DNA of 11,038 nucleotides from WTAW01 sp050124775 (GTDB taxonomy: Bacteria > Acidobacteriota > Aminicenantia > Aminicenantales > Aminicenantaceae). Location: positions 1 to 11,038 of the forward strand of contig JASFEP010000116.1 of NCBI GenBank assembly GCA_050124775.1, in the 5' to 3' direction. The notes below the pieces were generated by a model. It saw only the letters and a list, made by a program, of their open reading frames with translations, had not been told where the DNA came from and ran no database searches. Positions 1-5,842 of the stretch are shown here, one piece after another. How positions within the stretch are numbered: the stretch's first letter is position 1; every line of letters starts with the position of its first letter. The position numbers and the translations under genes were made by a program.

Positions 1-382
1 TAAGGACCAAGAAAAAATAAATGAGGTTGGTTCCGATTTTGCTTATATAGTTCAAGGAGGGAAAGATCTGATCGCCCTCATGGATGATTTCGTAGATCAC
101 CTTTTGGTTGGAGCTTTCCGCGATCCACAGGTTCTTGGACACATCGATCTTGGTGCGCACAGGATTGTCGTTGATCTTGTAGAGAATGTCGCCTTTTTGA
201 ATCCCTGCCAAATAGGCCGGACTGTCTATCTCAACCTGGATGGCCGTCAGTCCCTCAGGCCTCTCTTCCCAAATAACACCGTCTGTGGGCTCAGTCCACG
301 TGGCTTTTTTGTAGATATTGATGCCACCCAAAACAAGAAGGGCCACCGTTGGAAGAAGGACGAGCAATACTTTTTTGTTCAT
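1..382 (-). CDS. PDZ-domain membrane protein, N-terminal part (runs off left edge)
   Basis: The minus-strand frame starts at ATG (382-380) and stays open for 127 codons to the edge of the window, so the gene is partial at its 3' end. Residues 1-20 (MNKKVLLVLLPTVALLVLGG) form a signal anchor or first membrane helix. Residues about 38-105 look like a PDZ domain: a DSPA..AGI.KGDILYKIN core at about 53-70 matches the carboxylate-binding and GD(I/L)L strand pattern of that family. From about residue 115 the sequence turns hydrophobic again (NLIYFFLVL), so a second membrane segment begins at the edge. PDZ domains outside the membrane usually bind C-termini or sense periplasmic peptides. PDZ-plus-multispan architectures of this kind include membrane proteases and sensor histidine kinases; the deciding part is outside the window. 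The upstream SD is weak (CAGG directly before ATG). A plus-strand frame over 80-415 shadows the same register. Confidence 0.8.
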   Translation of the reverse strand, partial: MNKKVLLVLLPTVALLVLGGINIYKKATWTEPTDGVIWEERPEGLTAIQVEIDSPAYLAGIQKGDILYKINDNPVRTKIDVSKNLWIAESSNQKVIYEIIHEGDQIFPSLNYISKIGTNLIYFFLVL

Positions 383-438
383 CCTGAGTTCTCTGCTCTC
401 AATCCAAAAAATTGAATCAATGATACAAAAAATATATG

Positions 439-454
439 TTTGAACTAGTTCAAA
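439..454. promoter_or_regulatory. Perfect 16-bp palindrome, candidate operator
   Basis: TTTGAACTAGTTCAAA is identical to its own reverse complement. It overlaps the stop codon of the small membrane protein (447-445) and lies about 57 bp upstream of the PDZ protein's start codon, inside an AT-rich tract. A symmetric site with no loop is more typical of a dimeric repressor or activator site than of a terminator. The regulator is unknown. The GAAC-TA-GTTC core has a 2-bp centre, unlike the 4-bp centre of the Bacillus-type LexA box. Confidence 0.4.
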
Positions 455-765
455 ATATGTTTTTTACCGGAACGAATGGCCCATTTGATGCTGGGTTGCT
501 CCAAAAACCTTTTCAGAGCGACGTTCTCTTTGAGCCCTAGGGGCTCGGTATCCCTCGATAAAAAGGTGCTCATGTAATCATATTTGGGCTTTTGGGGGGT
601 TTGAGGATCGTCGCTCGATTTGGAGAAAATAGAGGATGCACTGAATCCGATATTTTTAATCGTGAACGACAGGATCAGAACTAAGGCGAATGCAAAAATG
701 ATCCAGATCTTCTTCTTTTTCACGTGTTTTAAGATAAAGCTTTGCCTGGATTTTGTCAATCCCAT
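445..765 (-). CDS. Small single-pass membrane protein, unknown function
   Basis: I do not recognise this 106-residue protein. It begins with a basic segment (KHVKKKK at 13-19), followed by one strong hydrophobic helix at about 20-36 (IWIIFAFALVLILSF) and a polar tail of about 65 residues rich in Lys, Ser and Pro with no Cys. The basic-then-hydrophobic order predicts an N-in, C-out signal anchor with the tail outside the inner membrane. The start is uncertain. ATG at 765 has a GAGGG motif only 2 bases upstream. A GTG at 723 would give a 92-residue protein starting directly at the KKKKI signal anchor, with a promoter-like sequence just before it. The frame also extends to a GTG at 825 with no SD. 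It ends 62 bases before the PDZ-protein start on the same strand, so the two may be cotranscribed. Confidence 0.5.
   Translation of the reverse strand: MGLTKSRQSFILKHVKKKKIWIIFAFALVLILSFTIKNIGFSASSIFSKSSDDPQTPQKPKYDYMSTFLSRDTEPLGLKENVALKRFLEQPSIKWAIRSGKKHILN
731..759 (-). promoter_or_regulatory. Candidate sigma-70 promoter, minus strand
   Basis: Read on the minus strand there is TTGACA (759-754), a 17-base spacer and TATCTT (736-731), a perfect -35 with a 4/6 -10 at optimal spacing. Initiation would fall at about 724-723, at a GTG that begins the KKKKI signal anchor of the small membrane protein, so a leaderless transcript is possible. It lies inside the frame if translation starts at 765, so the promoter and that start are alternatives. 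Confidence 0.35.
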
Positions 766-940
766 ATCCCTCAGGGAATTTATCCCCTTTTTCGATGTCC
801 ACGAAATAAATATTTGTTCTCTCACCGATCAATGGGTGCGATGAGCAACGAAATGTCTTCGATTTCTGTTTTAAGAGTGTGTGTTAGCAAAGAGGTGTCA
901 ATTGCGGTGCAGCCGAAGAATGGTTGAGTCGGCTCGCCTA

Positions 941-1018
941 GAGGGTAAAAGATGTTGCCGATAAGTAAGGAAGTGATTTTGCATAGAGATTTGGCAACAG
1001 ATTTTATGAATAACGACC
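941..1018 (+). repeat. 78-bp direct repeat, copy 1
   Basis: This copy is identical, base for base, to 1139-1216 at an offset of 198 bases. It begins GAGGGTAAAAGATGTTGCCG and ends TAACGACC. Within it, GTTGCC and GGCAAC form a short inverted repeat about 33 bases apart. The bases just upstream also resemble those upstream of copy 2 (CTCGCCTA against CTTGCCCG, and TTGAG against TGAG further left), so the repeat unit extends leftwards in diverged form. Confidence 0.95.
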
Positions 1019-1107
1019 GGGGAGGTAGTTATTCACGAGTTATGGTTGCCGAAGATGCAAGGCATGGAGGGCGAAGCCGTAGTTTGCTACTGCGAGACCC
1101 GACATAA
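952..1107 (+). CDS. Short frame starting in repeat copy 1 (doubtful)
   Basis: ATG at 952 follows GAGGG with a 6-base gap and opens a 51-codon frame ending in TAA at 1105-1107. The first 22 residues (MLPISKEVILHRDLATDFMN and two more) equal those of the frame at 1150 because they lie in the identical repeat; the rest runs through the hairpin region and is rich in Arg, Gly and Ser. No family is recognised. The SD is good, but the low-complexity tail and its position in a structured repeat argue against a conserved protein. It may be a leader peptide or chance. Confidence 0.15.
   Translation: MLPISKEVILHRDLATDFMNNDRGGSYSRVMVAEDARHGGRSRSLLLRDPT
1007..1035 (+). repeat. 8-bp inverted repeat at the right junction of repeat copy 1
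   Basis: TGAATAAC (1007-1014) and GTTATTCA (1028-1035) are perfect complements around a 13-base purine-rich loop containing GGGGAGG. The left arm lies in the 78-bp repeat and the right arm in the following spacer; copy 2 has the left arm but no matching right arm. As RNA it would display an SD-like loop. Confidence 0.5.
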
Positions 1108-1113
1108 CGACGC
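1057..1113. other. Imperfect RNA-like hairpin between the two repeats
   Basis: The stem is built outward from a TTTG loop (1083-1086): GTAG/CTAC, then GC/GC after one mismatch, a 4x4 internal loop (CGAA against GAGA), GGG/CCC, a tandem GA/GA mismatch (1067-1068 against 1101-1102), ATG/CAT and a terminal GC/GC. The regular alternation of short helices with purine-rich symmetric internal loops, including a GA/GA step that would form sheared pairs, looks like a folded RNA or a dispersed palindromic repeat rather than random sequence. The transcribed strand is not known. Confidence 0.45.
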
Positions 1114-1138
1114 AGATTTGGTGAGATTAACTTGCCCG

Positions 1139-1216
1139 GAGGGTAAAAGATGTTGCCGATAAGTAAGGAAGTGATTTTGCATAGAGATTTGGCAACAGAT
1201 TTTATGAATAACGACC
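1139..1216 (+). repeat. 78-bp direct repeat, copy 2
   Basis: This copy is identical to 941-1018. It is preceded by CTTGCCCG, which improves the SD to GGAGGG, and followed by unique sequence leading to the secretion operon. The complete identity of two copies beside a diverged flank suggests recent duplication, gene conversion or selection on the 78 bases. Confidence 0.95.
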
Positions 1217-1392
1217 TCAACAAAAAGATGAGATATACCCCCCAAAATTCACCGTGGATATCCTCTCTACGGGGGATTGACGTCTGCGGCTGGAAATGTG
1301 AGTATGAGGTGCACGAGTGGACTGGTTTATGCCAAATTTGTGTATTATTTACAGGAGTTTATGGTATTATAGGCGGCTCCTGCTTGTGTTGA
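1150..1392 (+). CDS. Small Cys-containing frame starting in repeat copy 2 (doubtful)
   Basis: ATG at 1150 sits 6 bases after GGAGGG, the best SD in the intergenic region, and opens an 80-codon frame ending at 1392. The first 22 residues come from the repeat. The remainder is unique, with six cysteines (C46, C51, C62, C65, C78, C80) and a short hydrophobic patch (residues 64-76). No family is recognised. Its stop overlaps a TTGACA that may be the operon's -35 element. It could be a leader peptide or small secreted protein; chance is equally possible. Confidence 0.25.
   Translation: MLPISKEVILHRDLATDFMNNDLNKKMRYTPQNSPWISSLRGIDVCGWKCEYEVHEWTGLCQICVLFTGVYGIIGGSCLC
1362..1370 (+). promoter_or_regulatory. 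Candidate extended -10 promoter for the secretion operon
   Basis: TGGTATTAT matches the TGnTATAAT extended -10 pattern with a 5/6 hexamer. There is no good -35 at 17 bases. Initiation would be near 1377, about 75 bases before the first gene of the operon. Confidence 0.3.
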
Positions 1393-1417
1393 CAATTATA
1401 GGTGGATTACCTACCAT
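1389..1417 (+). promoter_or_regulatory. Candidate sigma-70 promoter for the secretion operon
   Basis: TTGACA (1389-1394), a 17-base spacer and TACCAT (1412-1417) give a perfect -35 and a 4/6 -10. Initiation would be near 1424, leaving a leader of about 30 bases before the ATG at 1453. The spacer contains a short inverted repeat, TAGGT/ACCTA, a possible operator. Confidence 0.4.
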
Positions 1418-1452
1418 ATTGATACTGAATTGAAGGCGAGAGATTAGCTAAA

Positions 1453-2661
1453 ATGCCACATTTTCTTTGTCGACTTGCCACTGACGATGGTCGTATTGTG
1501 TCCGAGCCATTCTTCAGCCCCTCTTTCAAGGAATGCCGGAAGCATTTCGAAGAAGAAGGGTACTGTGTGCTATCCGTCAAAAGGGATTGGAAGAAGATTC
1601 AAGTTCCCGTCCTTTCGAAAGAGAAGAAGATCAATGAGAAGGATTTTATCGCTTTCAATCAGGAGTTAGTCGCCCTGATCCGGGCAGGGTATCCCATCCT
1701 TAAAAGCATCAGTATCCTGATCCAGCGTGTCAAGAATGAAAAGCTCAAAGAGGTGTTGATGTTGGTGGAAAAGGAAATCCGAGGGGGCAAAGCCCTCTCG
1801 GAGGCTTTTGAACAACATGAAAAGTTGTTCTCCACAGTGTATATCGCCTCACTCATGGCGGGGGAACGCAGCGGTAACCTCGCGGAAACCATCAGCCGCT
1901 ACAATACCTATGCCCGCACCATCGCCCAGACCAAAGCCAGGATAAAAACCGCATTGACTTACCCGGTGATACTGATCGTTTTTTCTTTCATCCTCCTGTT
2001 TATTCTCTTGAACTTTATCCTGCCGAGGTTTTCCAGCTTTTATGCAGATTATCAGGCACAGCTCCCGTCGATCACTCGCACTTTGATATCTGTTTCTTTG
2101 GCCGTACAGGGAAATTTGGTATTCATTGTCGCCTTTATACTTCTCTTCTTCCTTGTTTATTTTCAAATGCAAAAGAATGAAGGATCTCAGATCTTTTTGG
2201 ACAGGTTGAAACTCAAGACCCCCTACGGAAAACAGATCTGGATGGAATCGGCTGTCTCTCTTTTTTGCCGGACCTTGAGCCTGCTCCTCGAAGGAGGAAT
2301 TTCGCTTCTCGCCGCGATCCCTCTGGCCTCTAGATCCGTCCCCAATAAATACATGTTTTTTCGGATGAAAACCCTCCCCGAATCGATAAAAAACGGAGAG
2401 AGCCTCACAGATTCTCTCCGGAAGACTGAGATTGTTCCTGCCTTGGCGTTGGATATGATCCGTATCGGGGAATCATCTGCTAACCTGGAGGGAATGCTCT
2501 CCGATGTGGCTGAGGTTTACGACGAGAGGATCAGCAGCAAGATCGATACGCTCGTATCTTTGATACAACCGATCATCATCATATTCATGGGCCTGGTCGT
2601 GGCCTTGATCCTCCTCTCTGTCTATCTCCCCATATTCAATATCATTCAAGTGACGAATTGA
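1453..2661 (+). CDS. gspF: Type II secretion / type IV pilus inner-membrane platform protein GspF
   Basis: This 402-residue protein has the usual length and build of the GspF/PilC family, the polytopic platform that couples the cytoplasmic ATPase to pilin or pseudopilin assembly. An N-terminal cytoplasmic region (1-60) precedes two homologous T2SF domains, about 65-190 and 265-390. Family motifs are visible: LIRAGYPILKSI at 76-87, GGKALSEAF at 111-119, MAGERSGNLAE at 135-145, LLEGGISLLAAI in the second domain and IRIGESSANLEGML at 336-349. Membrane segments lie at about 170-190, 218-237 and 371-393. The first gene of the operon, it starts with ATG at 1453 after a modest GGCGAGAG purine stretch, and its stop is 8 bases before the next ATG. 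GspF and PilC cannot be told apart reliably here. Confidence 0.93.
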   Translation: MPHFLCRLATDDGRIVSEPFFSPSFKECRKHFEEEGYCVLSVKRDWKKIQVPVLSKEKKINEKDFIAFNQELVALIRAGYPILKSISILIQRVKNEKLKEVLMLVEKEIRGGKALSEAFEQHEKLFSTVYIASLMAGERSGNLAETISRYNTYARTIAQTKARIKTALTYPVILIVFSFILLFILLNFILPRFSSFYADYQAQLPSITRTLISVSLAVQGNLVFIVAFILLFFLVYFQMQKNEGSQIFLDRLKLKTPYGKQIWMESAVSLFCRTLSLLLEGGISLLAAIPLASRSVPNKYMFFRMKTLPESIKNGESLTDSLRKTEIVPALALDMIRIGESSANLEGMLSDVAEVYDERISSKIDTLVSLIQPIIIIFMGLVVALILLSVYLPIFNIIQVTN

Positions 2662-2665
2662 AGGA
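2661..2665 (+). promoter_or_regulatory. Ribosome binding site that sets the gspE start
   Basis: AAGGA lies 4 bases before ATG 2670. An in-frame TTG at 2658 lies upstream of this site and has no SD of its own, so 2670 is preferred. Confidence 0.55.
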
Positions 2666-2669
2666 AAAA

Positions 2670-4277
2670 ATGAGTACAAAAGAAAACAACACTAACGTTC
2701 ATTCTGAGGAAGAAAAAACCAAGGAACTGGCCCAGAAGTATAAAGTTCCTTATATCGACCTCGCCTCCATTTCCCTCGATAGGGATTTCATCCAATCCTT
2801 TCCTGTCGAGTTTCTCTACAGAGCGAATTTCGTGCCGATGGAGGAGAACAAAAATTCGGTGAAGATCGCAATCGCCGATCCCTCCGATATCGAAGCGGTC
2901 GATTCTATCGAATCCTTTCTGGGTAAAAAAGTGGAGGTTTATGCCGCTTCAAAGAGAGGAATCCATGAGGCCTTGCGCAAGAGTGAAACGGCCCTCCAGG
3001 TTCTCAAGGATGCCACAGAAGGCTTCGTGATGCAGGTTGTGGAGAAGGAGGGAGAGGAAGAGGAAGTCATTTCCGTGGAGAAACTGGCCGACCAGGACGG
3101 CTCGATCATAAAGCTGGTGAACTCCATTATATTTACGGCTGTCCAGAAACGCGCCAGTGATGTCCACATCGAGTCCAAAGAGGACGGTGTAATCATCAAG
3201 TACCGGATCGATGGCGTTCTGGGCGAAGCGATGGACACGATAGGAAAAAAATTCCAGTCTCCCATCATCTCCCGGATCAAAGTCATCTCCGACCTGGATA
3301 TCGCCGAGCGAAGGGTTCCACAAGATGGCCGTTTCCGCTTGAAGATCAAGGATAAGACCATAGATTTTCGGGTATCCATCATGCCCAGTATCTATGGAGA
3401 AGATGCGGTAATCCGGATCCTCGATAAGGAGATGATCACTCAGGCCTTCTCTGAGTTGAGACTTGACCTGTTGGGATTTTCCGAGGTTGTTCTGGACAGA
3501 TTCAACAGATATATCGTGCAACCCTACGGCATGGTCCTCGTCACGGGACCCACAGGAAGTGGAAAGACCACGACCCTATACGCTGCTCTCACCGAGATCA
3601 AATCTCCTGAGGATAAGATCGTAACCATCGAAGATCCTGTGGAGTACCAAATAGATGGCATCACCCAAATTCCCGTTAACGAAAAAAAGGGTTTGACGTT
3701 TGCAAGGGGATTGCGCTCCATACTGCGGCACGACCCGGATAAGATCATGGTGGGAGAGATCAGAGATCCGGAGACAGCACAGATCGCCATCCAGTCGGCC
3801 CTCACCGGACATCTGGTTTTCACGACCGTACATGCCAACAACGTCTTCGATGTCATCGGTCGTTTCCTTCACATGCAGGTGGATCCTTACAGTTTTATCT
3901 CTGCCCTCAACTGTATTCTGGCCCAGAGGCTCGTGAGAGTGCTCTGTTCGAAGTGCAAAAAAACGCTCCACTATGGGGACAGCGAATTGATCGAATCAGG
4001 CCTTTCCCCCCAAAAATACAGAAGTCAGGCATTTTTTGAAGCAGAAGGGTGCCCGGAATGCAATTACACGGGATATCAAGGGAGAACAGCGATCGCCGAA
4101 CTGCTCGAGCTTTCCGATGAGATCCGGGAGATGATCCTCGCCAAAAAACCACTCTCTGAAGTCAAAAAGAGAGCCAAAGCCGAAGGCATGGTCTTTTTGA
4201 GAGAAGTAGGGATGGAGAAGGTTCTCATGGGCGTAACAAGCCTGAAAGAACTGAATAAAGTGACGTTTGTGGAATAA
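2670..4277 (+). CDS. gspE: Type II secretion / type IV pilus assembly ATPase GspE
   Basis: The 535-residue protein is a hexameric AAA-like secretion ATPase that drives extension from the cytoplasmic face. Its N-terminal domain (about 18-110, with YIDLASISLDRDF and the later IAIADPSD) is a T2SSE_N/MshEN-type module. The ATPase core has Walker A GPTGSGKT (293-300, K299), an Asp box near 321 (VTIEDPVEYQ), Walker B IMVGE (359-363, with E363 as catalytic Glu) followed by IRDPETA, and a His box TGHLVFTTVHAN (379-390). A tetracysteine zinc module, CxxC at 426/429 and CPEC at 461-464, is intact, as in GspE and PilB extension ATPases; PilT-type retraction ATPases lack it. It is followed 9 bases later by the PilM-like gene. 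All catalytic residues are present, so it should be active. The start is ATG 2670; TTG 2658, overlapping the gspF stop, would add four residues. Confidence 0.94.
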   Translation: MSTKENNTNVHSEEEKTKELAQKYKVPYIDLASISLDRDFIQSFPVEFLYRANFVPMEENKNSVKIAIADPSDIEAVDSIESFLGKKVEVYAASKRGIHEALRKSETALQVLKDATEGFVMQVVEKEGEEEEVISVEKLADQDGSIIKLVNSIIFTAVQKRASDVHIESKEDGVIIKYRIDGVLGEAMDTIGKKFQSPIISRIKVISDLDIAERRVPQDGRFRLKIKDKTIDFRVSIMPSIYGEDAVIRILDKEMITQAFSELRLDLLGFSEVVLDRFNRYIVQPYGMVLVTGPTGSGKTTTLYAALTEIKSPEDKIVTIEDPVEYQIDGITQIPVNEKKGLTFARGLRSILRHDPDKIMVGEIRDPETAQIAIQSALTGHLVFTTVHANNVFDVIGRFLHMQVDPYSFISALNCILAQRLVRVLCSKCKKTLHYGDSELIESGLSPQKYRSQAFFEAEGCPECNYTGYQGRTAIAELLELSDEIREMILAKKPLSEVKKRAKAEGMVFLREVGMEKVLMGVTSLKELNKVTFVE

Positions 4278-4286
4278 AGGTTCCGT

Positions 4287-5279
4287 ATGATGGCTGGCAA
4301 AACAAAAAGAGCCAAGAAAGATACAGAGAAGAAAGGGATAGTGAACCCGATTTTAGACAAGATCAAATATTTTTTCTCCGAGCAGCCGTTGCCCCACTCT
4401 GCGCTCCATATTTCATCCCGTTACTTCAGCGGTATCCGGGTGACTCCCAATGATAGGAAATTGAAACACCATTTCGTTCTTCCGTTTCCAGAGGGTGTGA
4501 TCGCATCGTCCTTCCACAAAAAAAACATCAAAGACGGTGGCGCACTGGAAAAGATAGCCCAGCAGGGTTTGACCAAACTCCATATGATAGACCATAAAGT
4601 CGTGCTACTTCTTCCGGAGTTGTCCCAGAAAACCTTCGTGTTTTCCTTCGACTCTTTGCCCGTTTCCCCCAAAGAGAGGGAGCAGATCATCCTGTTCAGG
4701 ATAAAAAAACAGATTCCCATTCTTCCTAAAGACACGCGTCTATCTTATGCTTTGGTAAAGTCCAATGCCAAAAAAAGGGTGCTTGCGACGATCGCAAGAT
4801 CCGCAGTCGTGGAAGAGTACGAAGCGATCTTCAGTCGCCTGCGTCTGAAGGTGAAGGTCGTGGGAGTGCCCTCGCTTAACCTTTATAATCTCATCGACAG
4901 CGAGAAAGACAAAGATTATATCCTTGTCGACCTAGAACGAGATGTCTTCAGCCTTCTGGCTGTAACGAATTCCGAGATATCCTTTTACCGCCAAAAGCCA
5001 ATTACTCAGGGTTTTTCGGACCAGACAGCATCGATGGATCAGTGGATGGATATCGTTCAGGAGGTCGAAAACACAGCTCAGTTCGTTGAGAACAAAGAAC
5101 AGAGAAAAATAGAATGTCTTTGGGTCCGCACAGGAGAATTCGGTTCTGTGGAGGGCATTCTATCGAGTCTTAAGGATAGGTGTCAGTGTCCCGTAAAAGC
5201 CATAGAAACGTCCTTGAAGTCCAACCTTCCTTTGGAGGAAAAAAGACTCCTCGCGCCTCTGCTGGGGCAACTCTCATGA
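4287..5279 (+). CDS. pilM: PilM/GspL-like cytoplasmic assembly protein (degenerate actin fold)
   Basis: The product has 330 residues and no membrane helix, consistent with a cytoplasmic PilM-type protein or the detached cytoplasmic half of GspL. PilM forms the ring that links the ATPase to PilN. Typical landmarks are SALHISSRYFSGIRV (38-52) at the first phosphate-loop position, LLLPELSQKTFVFSFDSLP then EREQIILFRIKKQIP (130-144), YILVDLERDVFSLL (211-224) at the second phosphate-loop position, and LLAPLLGQL at the C-terminus. The acidic and glycine residues that bind nucleotide in PilM and FtsA are partly lost: D in the first loop is replaced by His41, and the G after the second D is Glu217. 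Nucleotide binding is therefore doubtful. ATG at 4287 has AAAGG 6 bases upstream; a second ATG at 4290 is possible. Its stop overlaps the next start as ATGA. Confidence 0.78.
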   Translation: MMAGKTKRAKKDTEKKGIVNPILDKIKYFFSEQPLPHSALHISSRYFSGIRVTPNDRKLKHHFVLPFPEGVIASSFHKKNIKDGGALEKIAQQGLTKLHMIDHKVVLLLPELSQKTFVFSFDSLPVSPKEREQIILFRIKKQIPILPKDTRLSYALVKSNAKKRVLATIARSAVVEEYEAIFSRLRLKVKVVGVPSLNLYNLIDSEKDKDYILVDLERDVFSLLAVTNSEISFYRQKPITQGFSDQTASMDQWMDIVQEVENTAQFVENKEQRKIECLWVRTGEFGSVEGILSSLKDRCQCPVKAIETSLKSNLPLEEKRLLAPLLGQLS

Positions 5280-5842
5280 GAAACCACAAAAAACTGACTT
5301 TGAACCTGGCCTCCCATCCTATGCGGAACAAAAGGATGTTCGTCCTCCTGTTTGCTCTGCTGGGGATCTCAACCCTCCTAATACTGGCCATCGGTGGAAA
5401 GACCTACTACGACTACAGGGAGTTAGCAGAGGCGGCCCAGAAGGAAGTGTCTCAGATCGATAAGCAGATCTCGAATGACCAGAGGGAGGCCAATCGGTTG
5501 AACATGCAGGCTACAGAATTGAATGAGCAACACGAAGAGGATGTGGCACTCATCAACAGCCTGATCTACAGCAAAAGCTTTTCCTGGATGGGCTTTTTTT
5601 CTGCTCTTGAAGATGCTCTTCCTGCTTCCAGTTATATCGTATCCATGAGACCTTTTCCCGAGGAAGGATTATCCTTGGAAGTTCGATTCAAGGTGGCATC
5701 GGCCTCCATGAACGAGCTCCTTCGGTTTATCGCGAGATTGGCGGCCAAGGGATTTAAAGACATTCAGATTCTCTCGGAATCGAAAAGTCAGGAAGGCTAC
5801 TCACTAACGGAGATCTCCCTACTCTATGAACGGAATATTTGA
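5276..5842 (+). CDS. pilN: PilN-like inner-membrane assembly protein
   Basis: The 188-residue protein starts with ATG overlapping the PilM stop (ATGA), a sign of translational coupling. The N-terminal LTLNLASHPMRNKR motif (7-20) is the conserved PilN segment that docks into PilM. One membrane helix follows at 21-40, then a coiled-coil-like region at about 45-95 and a ferredoxin-like periplasmic domain at about 100-185. In type IV pilus systems PilN dimerises with PilO to form the alignment complex between the cytoplasmic ring and PilP/secretin; in type II systems the C-terminal half of GspL does this. The presence of separate PilM and PilN genes rather than a fused GspL is a pilus-like trait. 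An upstream ATG at 5180 is in frame but lies within pilM and has no SD, so it is rejected. Confidence 0.82.
   Translation: MRNHKKLTLNLASHPMRNKRMFVLLFALLGISTLLILAIGGKTYYDYRELAEAAQKEVSQIDKQISNDQREANRLNMQATELNEQHEEDVALINSLIYSKSFSWMGFFSALEDALPASSYIVSMRPFPEEGLSLEVRFKVASASMNELLRFIARLAAKGFKDIQILSESKSQEGYSLTEISLLYERNI

Larger units (their letters stand above)
826..1452. other. Long intergenic region between divergent transcription units
   Basis: I see no confidently coding gene here. From left to right it contains about 115 bases with no recognised feature, a 78-bp repeat (941-1018), a 120-bp spacer with an imperfect hairpin, the second 78-bp repeat (1139-1216), then an AT-leaning stretch with candidate promoters (1362-1370, 1389-1417) for the secretion operon. 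Two short frames with good SD sequences start inside the repeats (952 and 1150) and are listed separately at low confidence. No transposase fragment, tRNA or recognisable riboswitch consensus was found. Confidence 0.7.

Noticed and set aside
80..415. Plus-strand frame of 111 codons at the left edge
   Set aside because: It is in exact antisense register with the minus-strand PDZ protein, which has a signal anchor and a clear PDZ core; the plus-strand translation resembles nothing.
1007..1035. Integron attC site
   Set aside because: The arms do not fit the GTTRRRY/RYYYAAC core, and no integrase is present.
941..1216. CRISPR array
   Set aside because: There are only two repeats of 78 bp with a 120-bp spacer and no cas gene, far from the size pattern of CRISPR.
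905..1216. Insertion sequence or its remnant
   Set aside because: No transposase-like translation and no terminal inverted repeats flanking a coding region could be found.
1217..1452. c-di-GMP (GEMM) riboswitch in front of the secretion operon
   Set aside because: The conserved GEMM core sequences were not found on the plus strand between the repeats and the first gene.
2949..3521. Minus-strand frame of 190 codons opposite gspE
   Set aside because: It is an antisense shadow of the ATPase gene, with no upstream SD or recognisable motif.
5180..5275. N-terminal extension of the PilN-like protein from ATG 5180
   Set aside because: The extra 32 residues lie inside pilM and precede a canonical LNLASHP start; the ATGA overlap at 5276 explains the true start.
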